Positions 1 to 8,213 of a DNA stretch of 64,000 nt are shown in pieces (the stretch's first letter is position 1; each line of letters opens with the position of its first letter). Position numbers and translations under genes: made by a program. Below the pieces are notes generated by a model, which was not told the origin of the DNA, made no database searches, and saw only the letters and a program-made list of their open reading frames with translations. This DNA comes from [Lactobacillus] rogosae (GTDB lineage: Bacteria; Bacillota; Clostridia; Lachnospirales; Lachnospiraceae), in assembly GCA_900112995.1 (NCBI GenBank), contig FONU01000009.1:62001-126000 (forward strand), written 5' to 3'.

Positions 1-1359
1 GGTGAAGATGGTTTTAGTGTTACGGTTCATCAGGCACAGCAGAATTATCCTAAGGCAGTGAAGTCGTGCAGTGAAGGTGTGGCTGTTATGCTTGTTCCTG
101 AGAATGTCGGGGAGATTACTATGCAGTCAGGAATGGCAAAAGAACAGCAGTTTATGATACATTTTCATAGTCCAGCTATGAAGCTGTGGGAGATAGACAA
201 CAGAAGTCTTATATACCAGATGCCAGACAGACCATATATAGCACCGGAAGTGTTTAAGAGGGCAGGGGTTATGATTGATGTGTTCCCTGTAAAGTATAAT
301 GATGATTTTGAGATATCACTTATGGCAAAAGCAGACGGACATTCAAGGTGCTATGGTATGCTTAACTGGGGCGACACGGTAGATCAGGGCTACACTGTTC
401 AGGGACGTGGCGGTGGAAAGCCTGTTTGGAGCAATAATGAATACGATTATCCACATGCGTGTGCACTTATGTATGCAAGAACTGGTGTCAGAAGATTTAT
501 GGATTATCTGATTGTGTCAGCAAAGCATTGGATGGATATAGATGTGTGCCATTACAGCAGTAATCCTCTTAGAATTGGCGGACAGTGGGAGCACACGGCA
601 GGACATTGTAAGAATGGTGTTATGGTATGCTCTCACGAGTGGGTCGAGGGTCTGCTTGATTATTACCATTTTACAGGTGATAAGAGAGGCTATGATACAG
701 CCATTGGAATAGGAGAAAATGTATTAAAACTTCTTGAAACGCCTATGTATCAGGTGCCGGGTGAAGCCAATGCAAGGGAAACCGGATGGGCACTAAGAAC
801 ACTTACAGCCCTTTATGTAGAGACTAATGATAATAAATGGCTAGTAAAATGTGACTGGATAATTGATAATTTTAAGAAGTGGGAAGAAGAATATGGCGAC
901 TGGTTATCACCTTACACAGATAATACAGCCATAAGAGTAGGCTTTATGATATCAATAGCGGTAGGAAGCGTTATGAGATATTACAGAATATTCCCAAGAG
1001 AAGATATCAGGCAGATGATATTAAGGGCAGTTGATGACCTGACAGAGAACTGTTATATGGATAATGGTTTGTTCTATTATAAGGAGCTTCCAAGTCTTGC
1101 AAGAAATGGCAATAATACCCTGCTTCTTGAAGCACTTGCAATAGCCTATGAGCTTACAGGTAATAAACAGTATCTTGAATATGGAATTAATACGTTCAGG
1201 GGTGCTGTGAATGAAGTGCCTAAGGGAGCAGTAGGAGTCAAGACTATTATAGATGATGCGGTAATATGTCAGGGTAATTCAGGAAAAGGATTTGCACAGA
1301 GTTTCATACCACTTGCAACTTATTATAATGCAATTAGTGAAAATAATATGACATTCTGA
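1..1359 (+). CDS. YetA/PcRGLX-like exo-rhamnogalacturonan lyase (PL26-like), 3' part
   Basis: The reading frame is open from base 1, so the gene starts before the window; the GTG at 58 is only an internal codon. About 452 residues are visible. The motif region WSNNEYDYPHACALMYARTG followed by repeated helical segments (HEWVEGLLDYYHFTGDKRGYDTA, LRTLTALYVETND, LLLEALAIAYELTGNKQYLEYG in shorter pieces) resembles the catalytic plus C-terminal alpha/alpha-toroid part of YetA/PcRGLX proteins, which cleave rhamnogalacturonan I backbones. Such enzymes suit a pectin-using gut anaerobe. The protein ends with no membrane segment; the N-terminal barrel and any signal peptide are off-window. It is followed by a strong hairpin and then a sugar-isomerase-like gene, which could belong to the same catabolic theme. 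Family-level assignment is from memory of motifs; a generic alpha/alpha-barrel glycosidase is the alternative. Confidence 0.6.
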   Translation, partial: GEDGFSVTVHQAQQNYPKAVKSCSEGVAVMLVPENVGEITMQSGMAKEQQFMIHFHSPAMKLWEIDNRSLIYQMPDRPYIAPEVFKRAGVMIDVFPVKYNDDFEISLMAKADGHSRCYGMLNWGDTVDQGYTVQGRGGGKPVWSNNEYDYPHACALMYARTGVRRFMDYLIVSAKHWMDIDVCHYSSNPLRIGGQWEHTAGHCKNGVMVCSHEWVEGLLDYYHFTGDKRGYDTAIGIGENVLKLLETPMYQVPGEANARETGWALRTLTALYVETNDNKWLVKCDWIIDNFKKWEEEYGDWLSPYTDNTAIRVGFMISIAVGSVMRYYRIFPREDIRQMILRAVDDLTENCYMDNGLFYYKELPSLARNGNNTLLLEALAIAYELTGNKQYLEYGINTFRGAVNEVPKGAVGVKTIIDDAVICQGNSGKGFAQSFIPLATYYNAISENNMTF

Positions 1360-1467
1360 CAATAATGTGTTAAAATAAATATTATGATGTATGTGTAAGA
1401 GGCATAAGATGGCATTTCAGTAATGAAAGATGTCATTTTACTGGGTCGCACAGCACACCGGAAACAG

Positions 1468-1510
1468 ACAGCCATATCAGAAAGAATATACTGATATGGC
1501 TGTTTGGGTT
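1468..1510 (+). terminator. hairpin terminator after the lyase gene
   Basis: Perfect 13-bp stem ACAGCCATATCAG (1468-1480) and its complement (1491-1503) around a 10-nt loop, followed by TTGGGTT. The T tract is short, so termination strength is uncertain, but the position between two genes fits. Confidence 0.6.
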
Positions 1511-1551
1511 AAATAATCATAACACAGAGTAACAGCCTAAGGAGGTTAATT

Positions 1552-2388
1552 ATGAGAATCGGTATAAGAGCACACGATGTGGCATATGCACCACTTAATG
1601 AACTTATTCCTAATATACATAATCAGGGATTTCATTGTATGCACATAGCATTAAGCAAGTCTATTAAGGAGTTCAAGCCTGGAGTAGAGACTATGACACC
1701 AGGTCTTGCAATGTATATTAAAGAATTATGTGCAGAGAATAAGGTTGATATAGCAGTACTTGGCTGTTACCTTAACCTTTGCAATCCTAATGAGGAGAAG
1801 CACAAGGATATAGTTGAGAAATATAAGGCACATATAAGATTTGCAAGTATACTTGGCTGTGGCGTAGTTGGTACAGAGACAGGTGCTGTCAATGAGGAGT
1901 ACAAGTATGAGCCAGCTAACCATTCAGAGGAAGCTTTACAGTGCTTTATAGATAATTTAAGACCAATAGTTAAATATGCAGAGCAGTTCGGCGTTATAGT
2001 TGCGATTGAACCGGTATGGAAGCATATTGTTAATACAGTTGAGAGAGCAAGAAAGGTTCTTGATGCGATAGACTCACCTAATCTTCAGATTATATTTGAT
2101 CCAGTCAACCTTTTATATGTGGGTAATATAGATAAGCAGGATGAGATAATTAATCAGGCATTTGATTTATTATTAAAGGATATAGCAGTTGTCCACTGCA
2201 AAGATTATGTAGTTGAAGGTGATGAGCTTAAGTCAATAGCGGCGGGAACAGGCGGACTTAATTATCCGCTTCTTCTTAAGAAGATTAAGGAACATAAGCC
2301 ATATGTTCATTGTACACTTGAGAATACTGTACCAGAAAATGCAGTAGCAACAAGAGAATTTATGGAAAAACTATATTCAGAAGTGTAG
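1552..2388 (+). CDS. sugar phosphate isomerase/epimerase (xylose-isomerase-like TIM barrel)
   Basis: A 278-residue protein of the AP-endonuclease-2 / xylose-isomerase-like TIM barrel superfamily. Candidate metal ligands line up in order at barrel strand ends: Glu in VAIEPVW, Asp/Asn in IIFDPVN, His in VVHCKD and Glu in CTLENT. These enzymes isomerise or epimerise sugars, inositols or sugar phosphates with a divalent metal; the substrate cannot be read from sequence. The ATG at 1552 has an ideal AAGGAGG site eight bases upstream. It lies 11 bp before rel, so the two may be co-transcribed by chance of synteny rather than function; the upstream pectin-type lyase makes a role in uronate or rhamnose use possible but unproven. 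Confidence 0.75.
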   Translation: MRIGIRAHDVAYAPLNELIPNIHNQGFHCMHIALSKSIKEFKPGVETMTPGLAMYIKELCAENKVDIAVLGCYLNLCNPNEEKHKDIVEKYKAHIRFASILGCGVVGTETGAVNEEYKYEPANHSEEALQCFIDNLRPIVKYAEQFGVIVAIEPVWKHIVNTVERARKVLDAIDSPNLQIIFDPVNLLYVGNIDKQDEIINQAFDLLLKDIAVVHCKDYVVEGDELKSIAAGTGGLNYPLLLKKIKEHKPYVHCTLENTVPENAVATREFMEKLYSEV

Positions 2389-2399
2389 GGAGAGATTAT

Positions 2400-4700
2400 A
2401 TGCCAGAGAATAATATAGAATTAGCAGGCAATACCAATATCAAGACAAGTCAGGTGGACAAGTCGGTTGATACTCCAGCAGATTTTACAAGTCCTGAAGT
2501 GCTTTATAATAAGCTTATAGAAACAATCAGGCAGTATCATCCTTCATCAGATTTATCTGATATAGAGAGAGCATATAAAGTGGCTAAGGAGGCACACGAA
2601 GGACAGTTTAGAAAGTCTGGAGAGCCATATATTATTCACCCACTGTGTGTTGCCATTATATTAGCAGAGCTTGAACTTGATAAGGAATCTATTATTGCAG
2701 GTCTTTTGCACGATGTTGTGGAAGATACAGTTATGACAAGTGAAGATGTTGCTAGGGAATTTGGCGATGAAGTAGCACTTTTGGTAGATGGTGTAACAAA
2801 GCTCACACAGCTTAATTACCAGCACGATAAGATTGAGGTTCAGGCTGAGAACTTAAGAAAAATGTTCCTTGCAATGGCAAAGGATATACGAGTTATTATG
2901 ATAAAGCTTGCCGACAGGCTTCATAATATGCGTACAATGCAGTACCAGTCACCAGCCAAGCAGGTAGAAAAGTCAAGAGAAACTATGGATATATATGCAC
3001 CTATTGCCCATAGGTTAGGTATATCCAAGATTAAGGTAGAGCTTGATGATTTATCAATGAAGTATCTTATGCCGGATACTTATAATGACCTTGTAAAGCA
3101 GGTTGATATTAACAGACCGGGCAGGGAGGCATTTATAAAGAGCATTATCAAAGAAGTAGGCATGCACATTAGCAATGCTGGAATTGAAGCTGAGATAGAC
3201 GGAAGAGTTAAGCATTTCTTCTCAATATATAGAAAGATGGTTAACCAGAATAAGACACTTGACCAGATATATGATATATTTGCCGTTCGTATAAAGGTTG
3301 ATACAGTCAAGGATTGTTATGCGGCACTTGGTGTTATTCACGAAATGTATAAGCCAATACCGGGACGTTTTAAAGATTATATAGCAATGCCTAAGCCTAA
3401 TATGTACCAGTCGCTTCATACAACACTTATTGCTTCTAACGGACAGCCATTCGAGGTACAGATAAGAACTTATGAAATGCACAGAATTGCTGAATATGGT
3501 ATTGCTGCCCACTGGAAGTATAAAGAAGGCAAGACAGGAGAATCTGATAAGAGTGAGGAAGCTAAGCTTAGCTGGCTAAGACAGATTCTTGAATGGCAGA
3601 GAGATATGTCTGATAACAAGGAGTTCTTATCATCAATTAAGAATGACCTTAACCTTTTTTCTGATTCAGTGTACTGTTTCACTCCTACAGGTGATGTTAA
3701 GACACTTCCAGCAGGTTCTAATCCAATAGATTTTGCATACAGCATACATAGTGCTGTAGGTAACAAGATGGTTGGTGCAAGGGTCAATGGCAAGCTTGTT
3801 AATATTGATTATGAGATTAAGAATGGTGACAGAATTGAGATTATAACATCACAGAATTCCAAAGGACCAAGCCGTGACTGGCTTTCAATGGTTAAGTCAA
3901 CACAGGCCCGTAACAAGATTAACCAGTGGTTTAAGCAGGAGCTTAAAGAAGACAATATTATAAAGGGCAAGGAACTTATATCTAATTACTGTAAGAGTAA
4001 GGGAATTGTTCTTTCTGAGATTAATAAGCCTGAGTTTGTTGAGAAAGCACTAAGAAAATATGGTTACAAAGACTGGAATGCTGTTCTTGCGGCAGTAGGA
4101 CATGGTGCATTAAAAGAAGGTCAGATTGTCAATAAGCTTAATGAGGAATATCAGAAGACCAAGAAGGCTGAGATAACTGACAAGCAGGTACTTGACAGCA
4201 TTGTGGCAAGTGAGAGCAAGGAAAAAGAAAAGGAGAAGAAGGGCAAAGGCGGTATTGTTGTAAAAGGAATACATGATGTTGCTGTCCGTTTCTCTAAGTG
4301 CTGTAATCCAGTGCCGGGTGATGAGATTGTTGGGTTTGTTACAAGAGGAAGAGGAATATCAATTCACAGAACAGATTGTGTTAATATTCTTAATTTCCCA
4401 GCTAATGAAAGAGCAAGGCTTATTGAAGCTGAGTGGGAGCAGACAGAGAATAAAGATGAGAAGTACAGTGCAGAGATTAATATATATGCAGGCAATAGAA
4501 AAGGACTTATTGTTGATATTTCACGTCTGTTTACGGAAGCCAATATAGATGTAAGATTTATGAACAGCCGTGTTAATAAGAAACAGCTTGCAACAATCAA
4601 TCTTGGATTTGTTGTATCTGGTAAGGAAGAGCTTAACAGATTAATTGACAATTTAAGAAAGATTGACGGAGTGACAGATATAGAGAGAGCTACAGGCTGA
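2400..4700 (+). CDS. rel: bifunctional (p)ppGpp synthetase/hydrolase (Rel)
   Basis: A 766-residue long RSH protein. Domain order: HD hydrolase with HDVVEDT at residues 104-110; synthetase domain with RFKDYIAMPK at 323-332 and the MYQSLHTT motif after it; TGS domain from about 413 to 475; helical and conserved-Cys region; C-terminal ACT domain from about 690. The RFKD form of the charged RXKD motif is the one seen in bifunctional Rel enzymes, and the intact HD box argues that hydrolase activity is retained. It makes and removes the stringent-response alarmone in response to uncharged tRNA on ribosomes. Start ATG 2400 follows GGAGAG. A strong terminator lies directly after the stop. Confidence 0.96.
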   Translation: MPENNIELAGNTNIKTSQVDKSVDTPADFTSPEVLYNKLIETIRQYHPSSDLSDIERAYKVAKEAHEGQFRKSGEPYIIHPLCVAIILAELELDKESIIAGLLHDVVEDTVMTSEDVAREFGDEVALLVDGVTKLTQLNYQHDKIEVQAENLRKMFLAMAKDIRVIMIKLADRLHNMRTMQYQSPAKQVEKSRETMDIYAPIAHRLGISKIKVELDDLSMKYLMPDTYNDLVKQVDINRPGREAFIKSIIKEVGMHISNAGIEAEIDGRVKHFFSIYRKMVNQNKTLDQIYDIFAVRIKVDTVKDCYAALGVIHEMYKPIPGRFKDYIAMPKPNMYQSLHTTLIASNGQPFEVQIRTYEMHRIAEYGIAAHWKYKEGKTGESDKSEEAKLSWLRQILEWQRDMSDNKEFLSSIKNDLNLFSDSVYCFTPTGDVKTLPAGSNPIDFAYSIHSAVGNKMVGARVNGKLVNIDYEIKNGDRIEIITSQNSKGPSRDWLSMVKSTQARNKINQWFKQELKEDNIIKGKELISNYCKSKGIVLSEINKPEFVEKALRKYGYKDWNAVLAAVGHGALKEGQIVNKLNEEYQKTKKAEITDKQVLDSIVASESKEKEKEKKGKGGIVVKGIHDVAVRFSKCCNPVPGDEIVGFVTRGRGISIHRTDCVNILNFPANERARLIEAEWEQTENKDEKYSAEINIYAGNRKGLIVDISRLFTEANIDVRFMNSRVNKKQLATINLGFVVSGKEELNRLIDNLRKIDGVTDIERATG

Positions 4701-4711
4701 TATTTATAACC

Positions 4712-4766
4712 GCTGTCGTGCGAAGTTAAGATATTTTATATATTGCTTCGTGCGGCAGCATTTTTG
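4712..4766 (+). terminator. rho-independent terminator after rel
   Basis: Stem GCTGTCGTGCGAAG (4712-4725) pairs with 4746-4759 over 14 positions with three G-U wobbles, then ATTTTTG. The wobbles favour function as RNA in the plus direction. The next CDS starts only 22 bases downstream, so read-through or processing may feed the MBL gene. Confidence 0.8.
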
Positions 4767-4787
4767 ACACAGGGATTGGAGATTATA

Positions 4788-5417
4788 ATGTATAAAATAG
4801 ATGTAAGAGTATTAGGAATGGTAGGAACGAACTGCTACCTGCTTTGTAATACAGACACTAAAGAATGTGTGCTTATAGACCCTGCGGATAATGCTGGAAA
4901 GATAAGTGAGATGATAGAGCAGTCTGGCTGTACGTTAAAGGGAATACTTTTAACACACGGACATTTTGACCATATTATGGCAGCAGATGAAGTGAGGGAT
5001 AAATATAATGTCAAGGTGTATGCCTCAGCAGAGGAGAAGAATACATTAAGTACACCTCATATTAATCTTGGTGAGGCTTATGGAATGAACCTGTCTGTGA
5101 AGGCTGATATATGGCACAATGATGGTGATGTACTTAATCTTGCAGGCTTTGATATTAAGGCAATCCATACACCGGGACATACGGAGGGTGGAACGTGCTA
5201 TTATATTGAGTCAATCGGCGTGTTATTCTCAGGTGATACACTTTTCTGTGAGTCAGTTGGAAGAACAGATTTCCCTGGTGGAAGTATGAGCGACATTGTG
5301 CATTCAATTAAGGACAAGTTAATGGTACTTCCAGATGATACCAAAGTGTATACAGGACACGGCGAGGGAACAAGCATAGGATATGAGAGGGTTCATAACC
5401 CGTTTATAGGTGCATAA
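4788..5417 (+). CDS. MBL-fold metallo-hydrolase, glyoxalase II-like
   Basis: A 209-residue metallo-beta-lactamase-fold hydrolase. The metal-binding THGHFDH motif is at residues 56-62, HTPGHTEGG follows near 131, FSGDTLF supplies the bridging Asp and GHGEGTS the last His. The domain size and motif spacing match the small hydroxyacylglutathione-hydrolase-like proteins common in Firmicutes, which act on thioesters or other small electrophile adducts; the true substrate is unknown. The ATG at 4788 preceded by TTGGAG is preferred to an in-frame TTG at 4743 that lies inside the rel terminator. Six bases separate it from hemZ, so the two are probably co-translated. Confidence 0.88.
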   Translation: MYKIDVRVLGMVGTNCYLLCNTDTKECVLIDPADNAGKISEMIEQSGCTLKGILLTHGHFDHIMAADEVRDKYNVKVYASAEEKNTLSTPHINLGEAYGMNLSVKADIWHNDGDVLNLAGFDIKAIHTPGHTEGGTCYYIESIGVLFSGDTLFCESVGRTDFPGGSMSDIVHSIKDKLMVLPDDTKVYTGHGEGTSIGYERVHNPFIGA

Positions 5418-5422
5418 GAAAG

Positions 5423-6847
5423 ATGGACAATATGATATATATTAAAATTGATAACGATACATTTTATGATGATGCAATAGTTCTTGTGCGTTCATTTTAC
5501 CCAAGAATGGAGGTAAAGGCATATAAGCAGGATACAGTTGCCACAGAAGCTGATAAAGTGATTGATATAACAGTACCTGATATGACAGGACTTAACAAGA
5601 GCGAAATGCACGATAAATTCAAGTCATATTTATATGACAGGCTCAGCCAGATGACAGGAAAGACACTGCCTTGGGGTTATCTTACAGGAGTGCGCCCAAG
5701 CAAGATTGCATATGTTATGCTTGAAGATGGCGAAGACGAGCAGACTATAAAGAAGCATTTTGTGAATAAGCATAAGGCGAGTGAGAAGAAAGCCAGCCTT
5801 GCAATAAATGTAGCAAAGAAAGAAATGGACATTCTTAATAAGATAGATTATAAGAATGGTTACAGTTTATATATTGGAATACCATTTTGTCCAAGTATAT
5901 GCCTGTACTGCTCATTTTCATCATATGCACTTGATGCGTATAAGAATTATGTGGACGATTACCTTGATGCACTTATTAAGGAGATGACCTTTGTAGCCAG
6001 GACGATGAAAGGCAGAAGACTTGATACGGTGTATTTTGGCGGTGGAACACCAACAACACTTGGTGCGGCACAGCTTGACAGGCTCATAACGGCTTTAGAG
6101 GAGCTTTTTGATATTGACGGCTGTCATGAATTTACAGTTGAAGCAGGACGTCCAGACAGCATAACAAGGGATAAGTTAAAGGTGTTAAAGGCACATAATG
6201 TTGGAAGAATATCTATTAATCCGCAGACGATGAACCAGCAGACACTTGACCTTATAGGAAGAAAGCACACTGTAGAGCAGATTAAAAGTGTGTATTCTAT
6301 GGCAAGGGAAGAAGGTTTTAATAATATTAATATGGATATTATTCTTGGCCTTGTTGGTGAAGATGTTGATGAGGTGGCTCATACATTATCAGAGATTGAG
6401 GCGATGAAGCCTGAGAGCCTTACAGTACATTCTCTTGCAATAAAGAGAGCGGCGGAACTTAATATATGGAGAGATAAGTATAAGCAGTTATCTACCAAGA
6501 ATACAGATGAGATAATAAGAATGACAGAGGACACAGCCAAAAGACTGTCAATGGAGCCTTATTATATGTATCGTCAGAAGAATATGGCAGGTAATTTTGA
6601 GAATGTCGGTTACTCAGTTGTGGGACTTGAATGTATATATAACATTCTTATTATGGAGGAAAAGCAGACAATAATTGCCTGTGGTGCAGGAGCTTCCAGC
6701 AAGGTAGTATTTCATAATGAAGCAGATGATAATCATTCAGTCAGAATTGAGAGAATAGAAAATGTAAAAGACGTTCGTAATTATATTCAAAGAATTGATG
6801 AAATGATTGATCGAAAGAAGAAATTCTTTGAGGAAAATAATTTCTAG
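5423..6847 (+). CDS. hemZ: HemZ-type coproporphyrinogen III dehydrogenase-like radical SAM protein
   Basis: A 474-residue radical SAM protein. The cluster motif is C156-x3-C160-x2-C163 in the stretch FCPSICLYCSF, followed by the GGGTP SAM-binding motif (YFGGGTPTTLG). The long N-terminal region of about 145 residues before the cluster is typical of HemZ and not of HemN. HemZ is annotated as oxygen-independent coproporphyrinogen dehydrogenase; activity as a haem-synthesis enzyme is not certain for every member, and no other haem gene is nearby. The start ATG at 5423 has a weak AAGAAAG site; ATG 5432 is an alternative. It follows the MBL hydrolase by five bases. Confidence 0.88.
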   Translation: MDNMIYIKIDNDTFYDDAIVLVRSFYPRMEVKAYKQDTVATEADKVIDITVPDMTGLNKSEMHDKFKSYLYDRLSQMTGKTLPWGYLTGVRPSKIAYVMLEDGEDEQTIKKHFVNKHKASEKKASLAINVAKKEMDILNKIDYKNGYSLYIGIPFCPSICLYCSFSSYALDAYKNYVDDYLDALIKEMTFVARTMKGRRLDTVYFGGGTPTTLGAAQLDRLITALEELFDIDGCHEFTVEAGRPDSITRDKLKVLKAHNVGRISINPQTMNQQTLDLIGRKHTVEQIKSVYSMAREEGFNNINMDIILGLVGEDVDEVAHTLSEIEAMKPESLTVHSLAIKRAAELNIWRDKYKQLSTKNTDEIIRMTEDTAKRLSMEPYYMYRQKNMAGNFENVGYSVVGLECIYNILIMEEKQTIIACGAGASSKVVFHNEADDNHSVRIERIENVKDVRNYIQRIDEMIDRKKKFFEENNF

Positions 6848-6998
6848 AAATAATAGTTATTGAAATAACAATTTGAAATGAATTATTATTTGGTAATAAA
6901 TTCCTTAGGATAGATAGAATTAAATTATATTTAAAGGAATATAGTGTCCTGAAATCAGGATATACGCTTATTATAAAAAATATAGAAATGAGGATAAT
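6848..6998 (+). promoter_or_regulatory. AT-rich leader with two small inverted repeats
   Basis: Holds GTTATT-GA-AATAAC near 6854 and TCCTG-aaat-CAGGA near 6947-6960, and ends in the ribosome binding site GAAATGAGG (6985-6993) for the following fusion gene. A promoter is likely here but no convincing -35/-10 pair was identified. Confidence 0.4.
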
Positions 6999-7925
6999 AT
7001 GAAGATAGCAGTTGCTTACGAGAATGGAAATGTTTTTGAGCATTTCGGACATTCAAGACAATTTAAGATTTATGAAACAGATGGACAGAACATTGTTAAA
7101 GAAGAAGTTATAGAGAGTGAAGGCTCTGGACATTCAGCTATGGCAGGACTTCTTGCAGGTCTTGATATTAATGCTGTTATATGTGGTGGTATCGGTGGTG
7201 GTGCTGCCAATGCATTAGGAGAAGCAGGCATAGAAGTATATTCAGGTGTATCAGGCAATGCAGATGAAGCACTAGAGGCATACCTTAATGGAGAATTAAT
7301 ATCAGAGGGTGTTAATTGCAGTCATCATTTACACGAAGAAGAACAGAACTGTGGAGCTGCTGATACAGAAAATGAAAGCTGTGGCTGTGGCTGTGGTTGT
7401 GGAAGTGACACAGATGACGGAAGCTGCGGCTGTGGAAGTAATGAAACATCAGGTTGTGGCGGTTGTTCGGGTTGTGGTGGAGGAGCACCTTTATTTGATG
7501 GAGCTAATGTAGGCAGGGTGTGCAGAGTACACTATAAAGGAACATTTAACGATGGAACACAGTTCGATTCATCTTATGACAGAGGAGAACCTCTTGAATT
7601 CACCTGTGGTGCAGGTATGATGATACTTGGCTTTGATAAGGCTGTAGCTGATATGAATGTAGGAGATATAATAGATGTACATTTAATGCCAGAAGAAGCT
7701 TATGGAGAGAAAGACCCAGATGCAATTATCACAGTTCCAATCAGCGAGCTTGCAGGTTCGGAAGAACTTAAGGTTGATGATATGGTATATCTTCAGAATG
7801 TATATGGACAGCCATTTCCAGCTAAGGTAACAGCCTTAACAGATAATGACATAACATTTGATGCTAACCACGAGATGGCAGGAAAAGAACTTAACTTTAA
7901 GATTGAGCTTGTAGAAGTTAAATAA
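6999..7925 (+). CDS. NifX/NifB-like domain - Cys-rich linker - SlyD-like FKBP prolyl isomerase fusion
   Basis: A 308-residue three-part protein. Residues 1-105 resemble the dinitrogenase iron-molybdenum cofactor (NifX/NifB C-terminal) fold: MKIAVAYENGNVFEHFGHS then a glycine-rich ICGGIGGGAANAL. Residues 107-162 contain 11 cysteines and several histidines in a Gly-rich low-complexity linker (CGCGCGCG, CGGCSGCGGG), apparently metal-binding. Residues 172-308 are an FKBP-type peptidyl-prolyl isomerase with the inserted flap domain of SlyD (VHYKGTFNDGTQFDSS, then PEEAYGEKDP). SlyD proteins normally carry a Cys/His-rich tail and help deliver nickel; here the metal-binding stretch is internal and linked to a metallocluster-carrier domain. 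Function is inferred to be metal or cluster handling plus folding. No nif genes are nearby. Confidence 0.85.
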   Translation: MKIAVAYENGNVFEHFGHSRQFKIYETDGQNIVKEEVIESEGSGHSAMAGLLAGLDINAVICGGIGGGAANALGEAGIEVYSGVSGNADEALEAYLNGELISEGVNCSHHLHEEEQNCGAADTENESCGCGCGCGSDTDDGSCGCGSNETSGCGGCSGCGGGAPLFDGANVGRVCRVHYKGTFNDGTQFDSSYDRGEPLEFTCGAGMMILGFDKAVADMNVGDIIDVHLMPEEAYGEKDPDAIITVPISELAGSEELKVDDMVYLQNVYGQPFPAKVTALTDNDITFDANHEMAGKELNFKIELVEVK

Positions 7926-8014
7926 GACTTGAGTAGATTATTAACTTAATAAAATAGATACTAATAGATATTATGGTAGATTTTAATCATCGAACTAGAT
8001 AGATTATTAAGAAT

Positions 8015-8080
8015 AAATCTCCCTGTAACTTATATCCGGAAGCAAAGGCTTAGGAAAGATATAAGTTACAGGGAGATTTT
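8015..8080. terminator. bidirectional terminator between convergent genes
   Basis: Perfect 22-bp stem: AAATCTCCCTGTAACTTATA plus two more bases (8015-8036) pairs with 8058-8079 around a 21-nt loop. It sits between the convergent fusion gene (+) and FAD oxidoreductase (-), with AT flanks giving short U tracts on both strands. Confidence 0.85.
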
Positions 8081-8213
8081 ATCAGCTTCAAATATTATTA
8101 TATATAAATGGTTTATTGTTCTAATCTTTACTTGTGAAATGTTTAGAGCTTATTTATTAAAATATATTGACCTATTCTTAATATTAATTATTGAGAATTA
8201 TTTTAATATGGAA

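Noticed and set aside
4743-4787. longer N terminus for the MBL hydrolase from TTG 4743
   Set aside because: That segment is the rel terminator and lacks a ribosome binding site; ATG 4788 has one.
7309-7512. 67-codon Val/Ala-rich frame inside the NifX-FKBP gene
   Set aside because: Frame-shifted reading of the Cys/Gly-codon repeat; low complexity and no start signal.
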